DNA of 64,000 bases from Streptomyces sp. SID12488. Lineage in GTDB: Bacteria > Actinomycetota > Actinomycetes > Streptomycetales > Streptomycetaceae. The position numbers and the translations under genes were made by a program. The notes under the pieces were generated by a model, which saw only the letters and a list, made by a program, of their open reading frames with translations, was not told the DNA's origin and ran no database searches. Location of the stretch: NCBI RefSeq assembly GCF_010548275.1, contig NZ_JAAGLT010000002.1, forward strand, positions 392,613 to 456,612, read 5' to 3'. This document shows positions 17,918-27,031 of the stretch, one piece after another; position 1 is the stretch's first letter, and the number at the start of each line of letters is the position of its first letter.

Positions 17918-19102
17918 CTAGGACGTGACCAGGTCGCCCGTGTCCACCGCCGCCGTCGCGGTCGCGGCACGTTTCGCGTCGCCGGAGACCTCGTCCGCCG
18001 TCAGGACGTAGCCCGTCTCGGCGTCGGACGTGGAGCGGGCGAAGACCACGCCGAACACCTTGCCGTCGGTGGTGAGGAGCGGGCCGCCGGAGTTGCCGGG
18101 TCGGACGGTCGAGCGGATCGAGTAGATCTCGCGGGTCACCGTCTCGCTGTTGTAGATGTTCTGGCCCCTGGCCCGCACCTTGTCGGCGACCGTGGCGGCC
18201 TGCAGATTCAGGTCGCCGTCCTGCGGATAGCCCGCGACCACCGCCGAGTCGCCTCGCTTCGCGCTGTCGTCGAAGCGCAGGACGGGCGCGCGCAGATCGG
18301 GAACGTACAGCACGGCCACGTCCTTCTCGGGGTCGAAGAGCACCACCCGGGCCTCGTGCGCCGTCCCGACCCCGCCGACCCGGACGGTCGGGTTGTCGAT
18401 GCCCGCCACCACATGAGCGTTGGTCATCACATGCCGGGCCGCGTACACGAAACCGCTGCCCTCCCGGCCCTGGGTGCCCGCGACGCCCTCGATCTTGACC
18501 GTGCTCAGCTTGGCCGCGTTCGTCGCGCTCGCCGTGACACTGTCCCCGGTGGGCTTGGCGACGCTCGTCGCCGGTTCGTTCTCGAAGGGGTTGAAGACCT
18601 GGGGGAAGCCCGCCTGGGTGAGCGCGGACGTGGCCCGCGAGAACCAGGTCGGGGTGGTCTCCGGCATCGAGTCCTGCACCGCGCCCAGCAGCGCCGAGTC
18701 CCGGATCGCCGTCGTGACCACCGGCGAGGAGGAGGCGCCCAGGACACTCGCGGCCACCCAGGCCACCAGCAGCACGGCGACCGCGTTGGCCACGGCCCCG
18801 CCGACCCCGTCGGCGACCCGCGCCGGTCCCCGGTCCAGCTCGCGGCGCAGCCTCAGCGCGAACCTGCCCATCAGCTCGTGGCCCACCACGGCCGGCACCA
18901 GCACCGTGAGCACGGCCGTCACCGTCGCCCCGGGCGTCCCGGCCGTCGCCAGCTCCATGATCCAGGGCAGCACCCACACCCCGATGACGGCGCCGCCCAC
19001 GAACCCGGCCAGAGAGACACAGCCCGCCACCAGGCCACGCCGGTAACCGGACGCCGCATAGCCGACGATCACCAGCAACAGCAGGACGTCGAGCAGGTCC
19101 AC
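17918..19102 (-). CDS. MarP-type membrane serine protease
   Basis: 394 aa. Four N-terminal membrane segments (about 5-125) of the CvpA/colicin V type are followed by a periplasm-side trypsin-like domain. Catalytic triad: His in MTNAHVVAG, Asp in PEKDVAVLYV, Ser in RPGNSGGPL. The architecture matches mycobacterial MarP (Rv3671c), which protects against acid and oxidative stress by processing cell-wall hydrolases. The next gene (19316) encodes a secreted amidase, a plausible but unproven substrate given that MarP cleaves a peptidoglycan hydrolase in mycobacteria. Confidence 0.93.
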   Translation of the reverse strand: MDLLDVLLLLVIVGYAASGYRRGLVAGCVSLAGFVGGAVIGVWVLPWIMELATAGTPGATVTAVLTVLVPAVVGHELMGRFALRLRRELDRGPARVADGVGGAVANAVAVLLVAWVAASVLGASSSPVVTTAIRDSALLGAVQDSMPETTPTWFSRATSALTQAGFPQVFNPFENEPATSVAKPTGDSVTASATNAAKLSTVKIEGVAGTQGREGSGFVYAARHVMTNAHVVAGIDNPTVRVGGVGTAHEARVVLFDPEKDVAVLYVPDLRAPVLRFDDSAKRGDSAVVAGYPQDGDLNLQAATVADKVRARGQNIYNSETVTREIYSIRSTVRPGNSGGPLLTTDGKVFGVVFARSTSDAETGYVLTADEVSGDAKRAATATAAVDTGDLVTS

Positions 19103-19315
19103 TCCGGCCGCCTTTCCTCTGGACCTATTGGTCCCCCGTACACATGCCTCGCATGCGGTAGTACGCGCGGGACGGGCCTGGTGATCAGTCGCCGATCAGT
19201 CACCTGCGCGCACCAGGCGCCTGGACCCGTAAAAACGTCCCGGACCGGGATATTGGTTCCACCAAGTGGCACACCCCACATCGCGGGCGGAACCGTACTG
19301 GCCGACAGTGGGCCC

Positions 19316-20119
19316 ATGGGGTCCAAGGGGTCCGTGGGTGACTCGCGTGTCCGCCGCGTGCCGGGCGCCGCCCGCGTGGTGCTCGCCTGCCTGCCCGGAA
19401 TCGCCGCCGCTGTCGGGCTGGTCCTGTGTGCGACGGGCGACGACCGTCCGACCTCGCACCGGGCCCACCCCGTCGCGGCCCGCCCGGCGCGCCCGCCCGT
19501 CGTCCACTCCGCCGCCAAGCCGCGCATCGTGCCCCGTACCGCCTGGATCGCGGACGCCGAACGCGAGCAGCCGCCGCCGCGCTACGACGACCGGGTCGTC
19601 GCCGTGTTCGTCCACCACACCGACTCGCCCAACGGCTACGACTGCGCCGACGCGCCCCGCATCATCCGTTACCTGTACGCCGGTCAGGTCGACTCCCGCG
19701 ACTGGGACGACATCGGCTACAACTTCGTCGTCGACCGCTGCGGCACCGTCTACGAAGGCCGCGCGGGCGGTGTCGACCGCCCCGTCACCGGCGCCCACAC
19801 CCAGGGCTTCAACCATCGGACCGCCGGCATCGCCGCCCTCGGCACCTTCACCGCGGGCGTACCCGTGCCGCAGGCCATGACCGACGCGATCGCCGCCCTC
19901 GCCGCCTGGAAACTCGGCCTCTCGGACACCGACCCGCGCGGCGGCGCCCGCCTGGTCTCCAGCAACGACCTCAGCCGCTACTCGTCCGGCACCGCCGTCA
20001 CCCTGCCCGCCCTGGCCGGCCACAACGCCGGCTACATGACGAGCTGCCCCGGCGCCGCCCTCACGGCCCGCCTCCCGGCGATCAGACAGACGGCGGCACG
20101 TCTGCAGGGCAGGCGCTGA
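19316..20119 (+). CDS. PGRP-type N-acetylmuramoyl-L-alanine amidase
   Basis: 267 aa. A hydrophobic N-terminal segment (VVLACLPGIAAAVGLVLCA) exports or anchors it. The domain starts PRIVPRTAWIADAE; metal ligands lie in VAVFVHHTDSPN and in the C-terminal GHNAGYMTSCPG, with YNFVVDRCGTVYEGRAGG between, the peptidoglycan-recognition/amidase_2 pattern. It cleaves the stem peptide from glycan strands (family knowledge). No strong ribosome site at 19316; the start is chosen by signal-peptide position. Divergent from the MarP-like protease. Confidence 0.9.
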   Translation: MGSKGSVGDSRVRRVPGAARVVLACLPGIAAAVGLVLCATGDDRPTSHRAHPVAARPARPPVVHSAAKPRIVPRTAWIADAEREQPPPRYDDRVVAVFVHHTDSPNGYDCADAPRIIRYLYAGQVDSRDWDDIGYNFVVDRCGTVYEGRAGGVDRPVTGAHTQGFNHRTAGIAALGTFTAGVPVPQAMTDAIAALAAWKLGLSDTDPRGGARLVSSNDLSRYSSGTAVTLPALAGHNAGYMTSCPGAALTARLPAIRQTAARLQGRR

Positions 20120-20243
20120 GCCGCGACAAGAACAGAGCGCACACGTGCCGACGCGGGCTCACAGGTACACCACAGCGCTTTCAACGAGGCGCCCCAACTA
20201 CCCGTCCTACCTTCGTCGTACGCACTGACCGGAGGTGGGGATC

Positions 20244-20513
20244 ATGAGCAGCAGCAGTCGTACGAACCCGCTGGAGCGGACCGAACAGGCCGGCGGCAAG
20301 AGGTCTTCCGGCGGCTGGGCGGGGGCCGCGCGGAATCCGTGGACCGTGCTCTGCGCGGTGGCGACGGTCGTCCTGGGCCCGGCCGCGGTCACGGCATCCG
20401 CCCTCGACCAGGCCAACGCGGCGCCCATGCACCACCACGCCGTACGGGTCGACCACACGCAGCAGGCTTACATCCCGTCGGACCTGACCCGGCGCCGCGG
20501 CACGGCGGCCTGA
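20244..20513 (+). CDS. Small exported or anchored protein
   Basis: 89 aa from ATG 20244, with GGAGG eight bases upstream. One hydrophobic stretch, NPWTVLCAVATVVLGPAAVTASAL (about 30-54), then a His-rich piece (MHHHAVRVDHTQQ) ending in RRRGTAA. Could be a signal peptide with a short exported tail or a small membrane protein; the clustered His suggest metal contact but this is speculative. No family recognised. Confidence 0.6.
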   Translation: MSSSSRTNPLERTEQAGGKRSSGGWAGAARNPWTVLCAVATVVLGPAAVTASALDQANAAPMHHHAVRVDHTQQAYIPSDLTRRRGTAA

Positions 20514-20523
20514 GAGACGGCTC

Positions 20524-21048
20524 TCAGGCGCCCTTGAACCGCTGCCACAGCTTGGGATACCGGTCGGCGAGGGCCCCTTCGTCCGCCAGGGCGATGGGCG
20601 TCCCCTCGGGCTCCGCCGACGCGGGCGGAATACCCAGATCCGGGCTGACGGTGCCGGTGAGCTGCTCGTACGCCTCGTCGGCCGCGTAGCCCAACTCCTC
20701 GCCGTCCCCGTCGATCTCCGCGTCGAAGTCGTCCAGGAGATCGGCGAGCGAGTCCGGGTCGCCGTGCAGGGCGCCCTCGAAGACCTCGCGGCCCTGGCCG
20801 ATCAGCCAGCACCGGAAGAAGTCGAAGGCGTCGTCGTCGGCCACGTCGAGCAGTACCCGGGCGGCGCCCCACAGATCCCAGCGGTAGGCCCTGTTGTAGC
20901 GGGCCTCGAAATGCCGGGCGAAGTCGAGGACCGAGTCCGGGTCCAGCTGGAGCAACCGCTCGACCAGCAGATCGGCCTGATCCTCGGGGTCACCCTCGGC
21001 GGCCTCACGGGTCGCGTCCACCAGCTTCCAGAACTCCGTCTCGTCCAT
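20524..21048 (-). CDS. DUF4240 domain protein
   Basis: 174 aa, very acidic. MDETEFWKLVDATREAAEGDPEDQADLLVERLLQL is the usual opening of DUF4240 proteins; the domain continues through WDLWGAARVLLDVADDDAFDFFRCWLIGQG, in which many aromatic and acidic residues are conserved. Cytoplasmic; function of the family unknown, but it resembles WGR/molybdate-metabolism-linked and toxin-immunity-like small acidic proteins. An alternative GTG start lies one codon upstream. Confidence 0.85.
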   Translation of the reverse strand: MDETEFWKLVDATREAAEGDPEDQADLLVERLLQLDPDSVLDFARHFEARYNRAYRWDLWGAARVLLDVADDDAFDFFRCWLIGQGREVFEGALHGDPDSLADLLDDFDAEIDGDGEELGYAADEAYEQLTGTVSPDLGIPPASAEPEGTPIALADEGALADRYPKLWQRFKGA

Positions 21049-21104
21049 CACGGGTCCAGCATCGGGCCTGGAGACGTGGGACGCACGTGGAGATACGCGG
21101 ATTT

Positions 21105-21136
21105 GAATCCTCCCCTCCCTGAAGGGAAGGGGATTC
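21105..21136 (-). repeat. IS200/IS605-type end hairpin (remnant)
   Basis: GAATCC...GGATTC enclose an imperfect CCCCTCCC-TGAA-GGGAAGGGG stem just past the stop of the tnpB fragment. Streptomyces IS605-group elements commonly end in such a hairpin, which also forms the guide-RNA (omega RNA) end in TnpB systems. Only this end is visible. Confidence 0.6.
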
Positions 21137-21141
21137 CTGGC

Positions 21142-21690
21142 TCAGGCCGCCTCCTGGAGCAGCGCTCCAGGAGGTCTTCTGCCGTCAGCGCCAGCCGGGT
21201 TGAGACCAGCCCGGACGAGCATGACGTGTGCGGAGTTCTTGTCCCGTGGGGACACGTTTCCGCACGCGGTGCAGGTGTAGGTGCGCATCCCCAGCGGCAG
21301 GCGATGCTTGGCTCTCGCATCGCAGTGCGCGCAGTCCATCGTGGTGTGCGCGGGGTGGACGAGGCGGATGTCCCGCCCGTGCTTGCGGCCCATCTCGATC
21401 AGAGCGGCCTTGGTGGCCCCGATGGCGGCGTCGGCAGCCTTGCGGGCCATGGTGCTCCTGGCGAGGAACTTCGGGCGGAAGTCCTCAACGGCGATGGCAT
21501 CGTGGTCGCGGACAACCTTCTTGGCCCCCTTGCGGCCGGTGTCCGCACGCTGCCTGGCGACCTTTTTGTGCGCCTTCGCCCGCAGTATCTTCGCTTCGCG
21601 GTAGCCCTTCGACCCGGGCTGGCCCTTCTTCGGTTTACGGCGGGCCATCATCCGGTCGTGCCGGGTCAGCTGCGCCCGCGCCTCGCGGTG
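21142..21690 (-). pseudogene. tnpB: Truncated tnpB (C-terminal part)
   Basis: About 180 codons matching the C-terminal half of TnpB: RuvC-II IAVEDF, the zinc ribbon CAHCDARAKH...CTACGN, and RuvC-III SPRDKNSAHVML. The N-terminal domain and the RuvC-I Asp motif are missing, so nuclease activity is not possible. The frame stays open into the neighbouring regulator gene, whose stop (21693) abuts the fragment. A relic of an IS605-group insertion. Confidence 0.8.
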
Positions 21691-21692
21691 AA

Positions 21693-22733
21693 CTACGCGT
21701 CTGGTGGAGGTGGGTGTGGAGGGGAGTACAGCGCCCCAAGCCGCTGCGCGTCCCGCGCGAACCGGGCCCGCAGTTCCGGCGGCGCCAGCACCTCCGCCTC
21801 CGGCCCGAGCGCCGCCAGCTGCGTGTGGGCGACCTCCGCCGACTCCACGGCGAGCGTCACGGTGACCCGGCCCCGCTCGTCGGGCTCGCCGCCGGCCGAC
21901 AGCGCGTCCCGGGCGGACACGGGATCGACGGTGTACGGCAGTCTGCGCGCCCCTTCCGCCGACAGCCGTACGACGGCTTCGGTGCGCAGGATCGACCGGG
22001 CGAACTGCTCCGCCCGTTCCTCCCAGAACGCGGGCAGGTCGAAACCGGCGTCGCGTGCAAAGTGTGCGTGGCGGCCGGGGGCCTGGCCGGTGGCCTGCAC
22101 GAAGGTGAAGCGGTCGACGCGGTACACCCGGAAGGACCCGGGCCCGGGACCGGCGTGGTCCGGCACCCGGGCGCACAGGTACCAGACGCCCGCCTTGAGG
22201 ACGAGCCCGTACGGCTCCAGGTCGCGCTCCACGTCGGTGCCCCCGGGGCCGCCGCGCCGGTAGCGGGCCAGGATCGGACGGTCGTCCCACACCGCCTCCG
22301 CGACGGCGGACAGCGACTCGGGGGTCGGGGGCTCGCTGAACCAGGCGGGGGCGTCCAGATGGAAGCGCTGGGCGGCTGTGCTGGGGGCGTCGCGGAGAGA
22401 GGGGAGCAGGGCGGCGGACACCTTGAGGCGGGCCGCCGAGGCGGTGTCCTCCAGGCCCATCTCGCGCAGGGCGCCCGGTACTCCGCTCAGGAACAGTGCC
22501 TCGGCCTCGCCGCGGGCCAGTCCGGTGAGGCGGGTACGGTATCCGCCGACCAGCCGGTATCCGCCGGCCCGCCCTCGGTCCGCGTACACGGGCACGCCCG
22601 CCTCGGACAGGGCCTGCGCGTCCCGGGTGACGGTGCGCTCGGACACCTCCAGTTCCCGGGCCAGCTCGGCGGCGGTCATGGAGGGCCTGGACTGGAGCAG
22701 CAGCACCATTTTGATGAGGCGGGCAGCGCGCAT
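21693..22733 (-). CDS. WYL-domain transcriptional regulator
   Basis: 346 aa. N-terminal winged helix: MRAARLIKMVLLLQSRPSMTAAELARELEVSERTVTRDAQAL, followed by PVYADRGRAGGYRLVGGYRTRLTGL. The middle WYL-like domain has LEPYGLVLKAGVWYLCARV and FRVYRVDRFTFV. Such proteins sense ligands or single-stranded DNA and often repress nearby genes. The C-terminus (SPPHPPPPDA) ends exactly where the tnpB fragment begins, so its last residues may have been changed by that insertion. No operon partner. Confidence 0.9.
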   Translation of the reverse strand: MRAARLIKMVLLLQSRPSMTAAELARELEVSERTVTRDAQALSEAGVPVYADRGRAGGYRLVGGYRTRLTGLARGEAEALFLSGVPGALREMGLEDTASAARLKVSAALLPSLRDAPSTAAQRFHLDAPAWFSEPPTPESLSAVAEAVWDDRPILARYRRGGPGGTDVERDLEPYGLVLKAGVWYLCARVPDHAGPGPGSFRVYRVDRFTFVQATGQAPGRHAHFARDAGFDLPAFWEERAEQFARSILRTEAVVRLSAEGARRLPYTVDPVSARDALSAGGEPDERGRVTVTLAVESAEVAHTQLAALGPEAEVLAPPELRARFARDAQRLGALYSPPHPPPPDA

Positions 22734-23179
22734 GGGTTCATGATGCCTGGGGGCGCGCGAAGGGTTCTCGCCCCCGCCGCCCTTACCCGTCCCATCCCTG
22801 GGGGCTGCGTCCCCAGACCCCGCTGTCGGCCCTGAAGGGGCCTCGTCCTCAAACGCCGGACGGGCTGGAATGCCTGGGCCTGGGTTGGAGCGACGGTGGG
22901 GGTGGGTGGGTGGGAAACGCGGCTCGGGCTGAAGGGGCCTCGTCTTCCCACGCCGGGCGGGCTGGATATGCCTGGGCCTGGGCTGGAGTGACAGTGAGGG
23001 CGAGTGGGTGGGAAACAAGACCCGGGCTGAACCGGTCTCGCCTTCCCACGCCGGGCGGGGTGAGTTACCGGACCCCGGCTGAACAGGCCCTGCTGTTCGG
23101 TCGCCGGGCGCGCTCGCGAAGTTCGAGGGCGCCCGGCGAACGGACTGGAAACGGGCGGGTGGGTGGGCAAAACCGCCCC
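22734..23179. repeat. Intergenic repeat block, family B and decayed tandem units
   Basis: 446 bp without a gene. A minus-oriented family B copy fills 22768-22870. Two or three related units follow to about 23110, each with a variant of GGGCTGAA, CTTCCCACGCCGGGCGGG and GTGGGTGGGAAAC about 110 bp apart. The units look like diverged tandem duplications. They lie downstream of aceE and upstream of the WYL gene. Confidence 0.65.
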
Positions 23180-25900
23180 CTACAACCCGTACCGCTCCCG
23201 CGCCTCCTTCACTGCCGTGGCCTTGACCTCGCCCCGCCGAGCCAACTGCGCCAGCCCCGCCACGACGATCGACTCCGCGTCGACCCCGAAGTACCGCCGG
23301 GCCGCGTCCCGCGTGTCCGACAGTCCGAATCCGTCCGCGCCCAGCGACGAGTAGTCCTGCTCGACCCACTGAGCGATCTGGTCCGGCACCTGACGCATGT
23401 AGTCGGACACCGCCAGCACCGGCCCCTCGGCACCCTGGAGCGCCTGACGGACGTACGGCACCCGCTCCTCGCCCCGCAGCAGCGCCGCGTCCGCGTCCAG
23501 CGCGTCCCGCCGCAGCTCGGTCCAGGACGTCGCCGACCACACGTCGGCCGCCACGCCCCACTCCTCGGCGAGCAGCCGCTGCGCCTTCAGGGCCCAGTGG
23601 ATCGCCGTACCGGAGCCGAGCAGCTGGATGCGCGGCGCGTTGGCGGCCGGTGAGAGCCCCGCCGACTCCGCCGTGTTGAACCGGTACAGCCCCTTGACGA
23701 TGCCCTCGTCGATGCCGGTACCGGCCGGGCCCGACGGCTTCGCGGGCTGCGGGATCGGCTCGTTGTACACCGTCAGGTAGTAGAAGACGTTCGGGTCCTC
23801 GCCCGGCGCCGCCTCCCCGTACATCCGGCGCAGACCGTCACGGACGATCACGGCGACCTCGTACGCGAAAGCCGGGTCGTACGACATCGCGGCCGGGTTC
23901 GTCGCGGCGATCACGGGGGAGTGACCGTCCGCGTGCTGCAGACCCTCGCCCGTCAGCGTCGTACGGCCGGCGGTCGCGCCGACCAGGAAGCCGCGGCCGA
24001 GCTGGTCGCCGAGCTGCCACATCTGGTCGGCCGTGCGCTGCCAGCCGAACATCGAGTAGAAGATGTAGAACGGGATCATCGGCTCGCCGTGCGTCGAGTA
24101 CGACGTCGACGCGGCGATGAAGTCCGCCATGGAACCGGCCTCGGTGATCCCCTCGTTGAGGATCTGGCCGTCCTTGGCCTCCTTGTAGTACATCAGCTGG
24201 TCGCGGTCGACCGGCTCGTACGTCTGGCCCTTGGGGGAGTAGATCCCGAGGGAGGGGAACAGCGACTCCATGCCGAAGGTACGTGCCTCGTCCGGCACGA
24301 TCGGTACCCAGCGACGGCCCGTCTCCTTGTCGCGGACGAGGTCCTTGACCAGCCGTACGAAGGCCATCGTCGTGGCGATGTTCTGCGAGCCGGAGCCCTT
24401 GTCGAACGACGTGAACGTCTTCTCCGCAGGGGCGGGGAGCGGGGCGAGTGCCTGCGTACGGCGGGCCGGGGCCGGGCCGCCGAGGGCCGCGCGGCGCTCC
24501 TGGAGGTAGCGGACCTCGGGGGAGTCGGCGCCGGGGTGGCCGTAGGGGACGACACCGTCGACGAACTGCGCGTCGGAGATGGGGAGTTCGAGCAGATCAC
24601 GCATCTGCTTGAACTCGTCCACCGTCAGCTTCTTCATCTGGTGGTTGGCGTTCTTCGAGGCGAAGCCCTCGCCCAGGGTGAAGCCCTTGACCGTCTGGGC
24701 CAGGATGACCGTCGGTGCGCCCTTGAACTCGACCGCCGCCTTGTAGGCCGCGAACACCTTGCGCGACTCGTGGCCACCACGCGAGAGGTGGAAACACTCG
24801 AGGATCTTGTCGTCGCTCAGCAGCTTCGCCATCTCGGCGAGCGCCGGGTCCTTGCCGAAGAAGTCGGCGCGGATGTAGGCGGCGTCGCGCGTCTGGTACG
24901 TCTGCACCTGGGCGTCCGGCACCTCGCGGAGCCTGCGTACGAGCGCGCCCGTGGTGTCGAGCTGGAACAGCTCGTCCCACGCCGTGCCCCACAGCGTCTT
25001 GATCACATTCCAGCCCGCGCCGCGGAACTGTGCCTCCAGCTCCTGCACGATCTTGAAGTTCGCGCGGACCGGCCCGTCGAGACGCTGGAGGTTGCAGTTG
25101 ATGACGAAGGTCAGGTTGTCGAGACCTTCTCGCGACGCCAGCGCCAGTGCCGCCGTCGACTCCGGCTCGTCCATCTCGCCGTCGCCGAGGAACGCCCACA
25201 CGTGGGACGCCGAGACGTCCTTGATGTTGCGGTTGGTCAGGTAGCGGTTGAAGCGTGCCTGGTAGATCGCCGACAGCGGGCCGAGACCCATCGACACCGT
25301 GGGGAACTCCCACAGCCAGGGCAGCCGGCGCGGGTGCGGGTAGGACGGGAGGCCGTTGCCGCCCGACTCGCGGCGGAAGTTGTCGAGGTGGTCCTCGCTC
25401 AGCCGACCGTCGAGGAAGGCGCGGGCGTAGATGCCGGGGGAGGCGTGGCCCTGGATGTAGAGCTGGTCACCGGAGCCGGGGGACTCCTGCGACTCCTTGC
25501 CCTTGAAGAAGTGGTTGAAGCCCGTCTCGTACAGCCAGGCGGCCGAGGCGAAGGTGGCGATGTGGCCGCCCACGCCGTGTTTGCTGCCCCGGGTCACCAT
25601 GGCCGCCGCGTTCCAGCGGTTCCAGGCGGCGATCCGGTGCTCCATCGCCTCGTCGCCGTCCGCTACGGGCTCGGCGGCGGTGGGGATGGTGTTGACGTAG
25701 TCCGTCTCCAGCAGCTTGGGCAGCGCGATGCCGTTGCCCTCGGCGCGCTCCAGCGTGCGGCGCATCAGATACGCGGCACGGTGCGGCCCGGCCGCCTTGG
25801 TGACCGCGTCCAGTGAGGCCTGCCATTCGGCGGTCTCTTCGGGGTCGCGGTCAGGGAGCTGGTCGAGCTCGCTCGGCTGGATGGCCTTGGGGTCGGTCAT
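23180..25900 (-). CDS. aceE: Pyruvate dehydrogenase E1, homodimeric type
   Basis: 906 aa. Thiamine-diphosphate enzyme that decarboxylates pyruvate and acetylates the E2 lipoyl domain. The ThDP motif is [16 protein letters not shown]...[11 protein letters not shown] (residues about 245-290). [23 protein letters not shown] and [17 protein letters not shown] are conserved AceE regions. ATG with TGAGGAAGG upstream. Transcribed toward the repeat block. The upstream 280 bp holds a perfect palindrome (26045-26061), and a GntR gene lies beyond, a likely local regulator. The E2 and E3 for the complex are encoded at 27.0-30.3 kb. Confidence 0.97.
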   Translation of the reverse strand: MTDPKAIQPSELDQLPDRDPEETAEWQASLDAVTKAAGPHRAAYLMRRTLERAEGNGIALPKLLETDYVNTIPTAAEPVADGDEAMEHRIAAWNRWNAAAMVTRGSKHGVGGHIATFASAAWLYETGFNHFFKGKESQESPGSGDQLYIQGHASPGIYARAFLDGRLSEDHLDNFRRESGGNGLPSYPHPRRLPWLWEFPTVSMGLGPLSAIYQARFNRYLTNRNIKDVSASHVWAFLGDGEMDEPESTAALALASREGLDNLTFVINCNLQRLDGPVRANFKIVQELEAQFRGAGWNVIKTLWGTAWDELFQLDTTGALVRRLREVPDAQVQTYQTRDAAYIRADFFGKDPALAEMAKLLSDDKILECFHLSRGGHESRKVFAAYKAAVEFKGAPTVILAQTVKGFTLGEGFASKNANHQMKKLTVDEFKQMRDLLELPISDAQFVDGVVPYGHPGADSPEVRYLQERRAALGGPAPARRTQALAPLPAPAEKTFTSFDKGSGSQNIATTMAFVRLVKDLVRDKETGRRWVPIVPDEARTFGMESLFPSLGIYSPKGQTYEPVDRDQLMYYKEAKDGQILNEGITEAGSMADFIAASTSYSTHGEPMIPFYIFYSMFGWQRTADQMWQLGDQLGRGFLVGATAGRTTLTGEGLQHADGHSPVIAATNPAAMSYDPAFAYEVAVIVRDGLRRMYGEAAPGEDPNVFYYLTVYNEPIPQPAKPSGPAGTGIDEGIVKGLYRFNTAESAGLSPAANAPRIQLLGSGTAIHWALKAQRLLAEEWGVAADVWSATSWTELRRDALDADAALLRGEERVPYVRQALQGAEGPVLAVSDYMRQVPDQIAQWVEQDYSSLGADGFGLSDTRDAARRYFGVDAESIVVAGLAQLARRGEVKATAVKEARERYGL

Positions 25901-26044
25901 GTCGCCGCCTTCCTCAGTCGAAGGGGGTTCCCTCGTCGGTAAGGGTTCGGGGGTGCCCTTGGTCTTTGGCAGGACAGGGCTGCGGGTCCTTGGCGGTGTC
26001 GATTTTGTGGCTCCGCCACGGGCCCGTCGGCGACTCTAACTCGC

Positions 26045-26061
26045 TGATCGATGATCGATCA
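26045..26061. promoter_or_regulatory. Candidate operator upstream of aceE
   Basis: TGATCGATGATCGATCA is a perfect 8-1-8 palindrome about 145 bp upstream of the aceE start and downstream of the gntR stop. GntR/FadR proteins bind short palindromes of this kind; the adjacent GntR protein is the obvious candidate. No direct evidence. Confidence 0.5.
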
Positions 26062-26182
26062 AAGGGTTGAGGGCAAAACCTCTTGATCACGAGAAAGTAG
26101 GCACGGGGTGCCTTGTGAGTGGGCACGGGGTGCCGCACTTTTTCGCTGTTTCCGCAGGTGAGCGAGTATGGGCTCGGTTGTG

Positions 26183-26806
26183 TCAGGGGCGCGGCGCGCA
26201 CCCGAGCACATGCGCCTTCACCAGCTCGGCGATCCGTGGATCCCGGCGGCGGAACGCGGCGACCAGCTCCTCGTGCTCCTCCGCGTACGACTGCTGGACC
26301 GTCCCCAGCCAGCGGATCGACAGGGCCGTGAACACCTCGATGCCCAGCCCCTCCCAGGTGTGCAGCAGCACCGAGTTCCCGGCCGCGCGCACCATCTCGC
26401 GGTGGAACCCCACCGTGTGCCGGACCTGGCCGGTTCCGTCCGACGCCCGGTCGGCCTCGTAGAGGGCGGCGACATGCGGTTCGAGGGCCGAGCAGTCGTC
26501 CGCCAGCTTCGCCGCCGCGAGCTCCGCCGCGATGGCCTCCAGGCCGGCCCGGACGGGGTAGCTCTCCTCCAGGTCGGCGGCGGTCAGATTCCGTACGCGT
26601 ACGCCCTTGTTGGGCGCCGACTCGATCAGCCGCAGCGACTCCAGCTCGCGCAGCGCCTCCCGTACGGGGGTCTGGCTGACCTCCAGCTCGGTCGCGATCC
26701 GGCGCTCGACGATCCTCTCGCCCGGCTTCCAGCGCCCGCTGACGATCCCCTCCACGATGTGCTCGCGGATCTGCTCGCGCAGCGAGTGGACGACGGGCGC
26801 GGTCAT
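26183..26806 (-). CDS. GntR-family (FadR-type) regulator
   Basis: 207 aa. Winged helix at residues 8-65 with the signature PGERIVERRIATELEVSQTPVREALRELESLRLIE, then a helical FCD effector domain with the metal-type His residues FHREMVRAAGN and the C-terminal LVKAHV. FCD proteins typically sense small carboxylic acids, fitting control of the pyruvate dehydrogenase gene downstream. AAGGAG site upstream of the ATG. Effector unknown. Confidence 0.93.
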   Translation of the reverse strand: MTAPVVHSLREQIREHIVEGIVSGRWKPGERIVERRIATELEVSQTPVREALRELESLRLIESAPNKGVRVRNLTAADLEESYPVRAGLEAIAAELAAAKLADDCSALEPHVAALYEADRASDGTGQVRHTVGFHREMVRAAGNSVLLHTWEGLGIEVFTALSIRWLGTVQQSYAEEHEELVAAFRRRDPRIAELVKAHVLGCAPRP

Positions 26807-26953
26807 GAGGGCTCCTTGAGGGAGGGGCTTCGGCCCCAGGGGCTTTGACCTTTAGACAATAAGGCCGCGTCCCTGCACAGAGGGGTTCCGGGCGAGGGTG
26901 CGGCCGAACGTGAGACGAGCGTTACAGACCGGGCAGGGCCCACGCCACAGCAC

Positions 26954-27001
26954 GTACGACGGTGCCCCGTCCGGAGGACTCCGGACGGGGCACCGTCGTA
27001 C
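26954..27001. terminator. Strong terminator hairpin
   Basis: 23-bp perfect inverted repeat, centre GTGCCCCGTCCGGAG / CTCCGGACGGGGCAC, with a 2-base minimal loop. Directly downstream of the sucB stop on the minus strand, separating it from gntR. Confidence 0.9.
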
Positions 27002-27031
27002 ACACGTACAGCCCAAGCGGCTGGCGGCCGG

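Noticed and set aside
22871..23110. Tandem units as a CRISPR-like array
   Set aside because: Units are about 110 bp, diverged and without constant short repeats; they belong to repeat family B.
23921..25816. Long open frame on the plus strand antisense to aceE
   Set aside because: Composition is the mirror of aceE codons at high GC, with no start signal and no recognisable domain.
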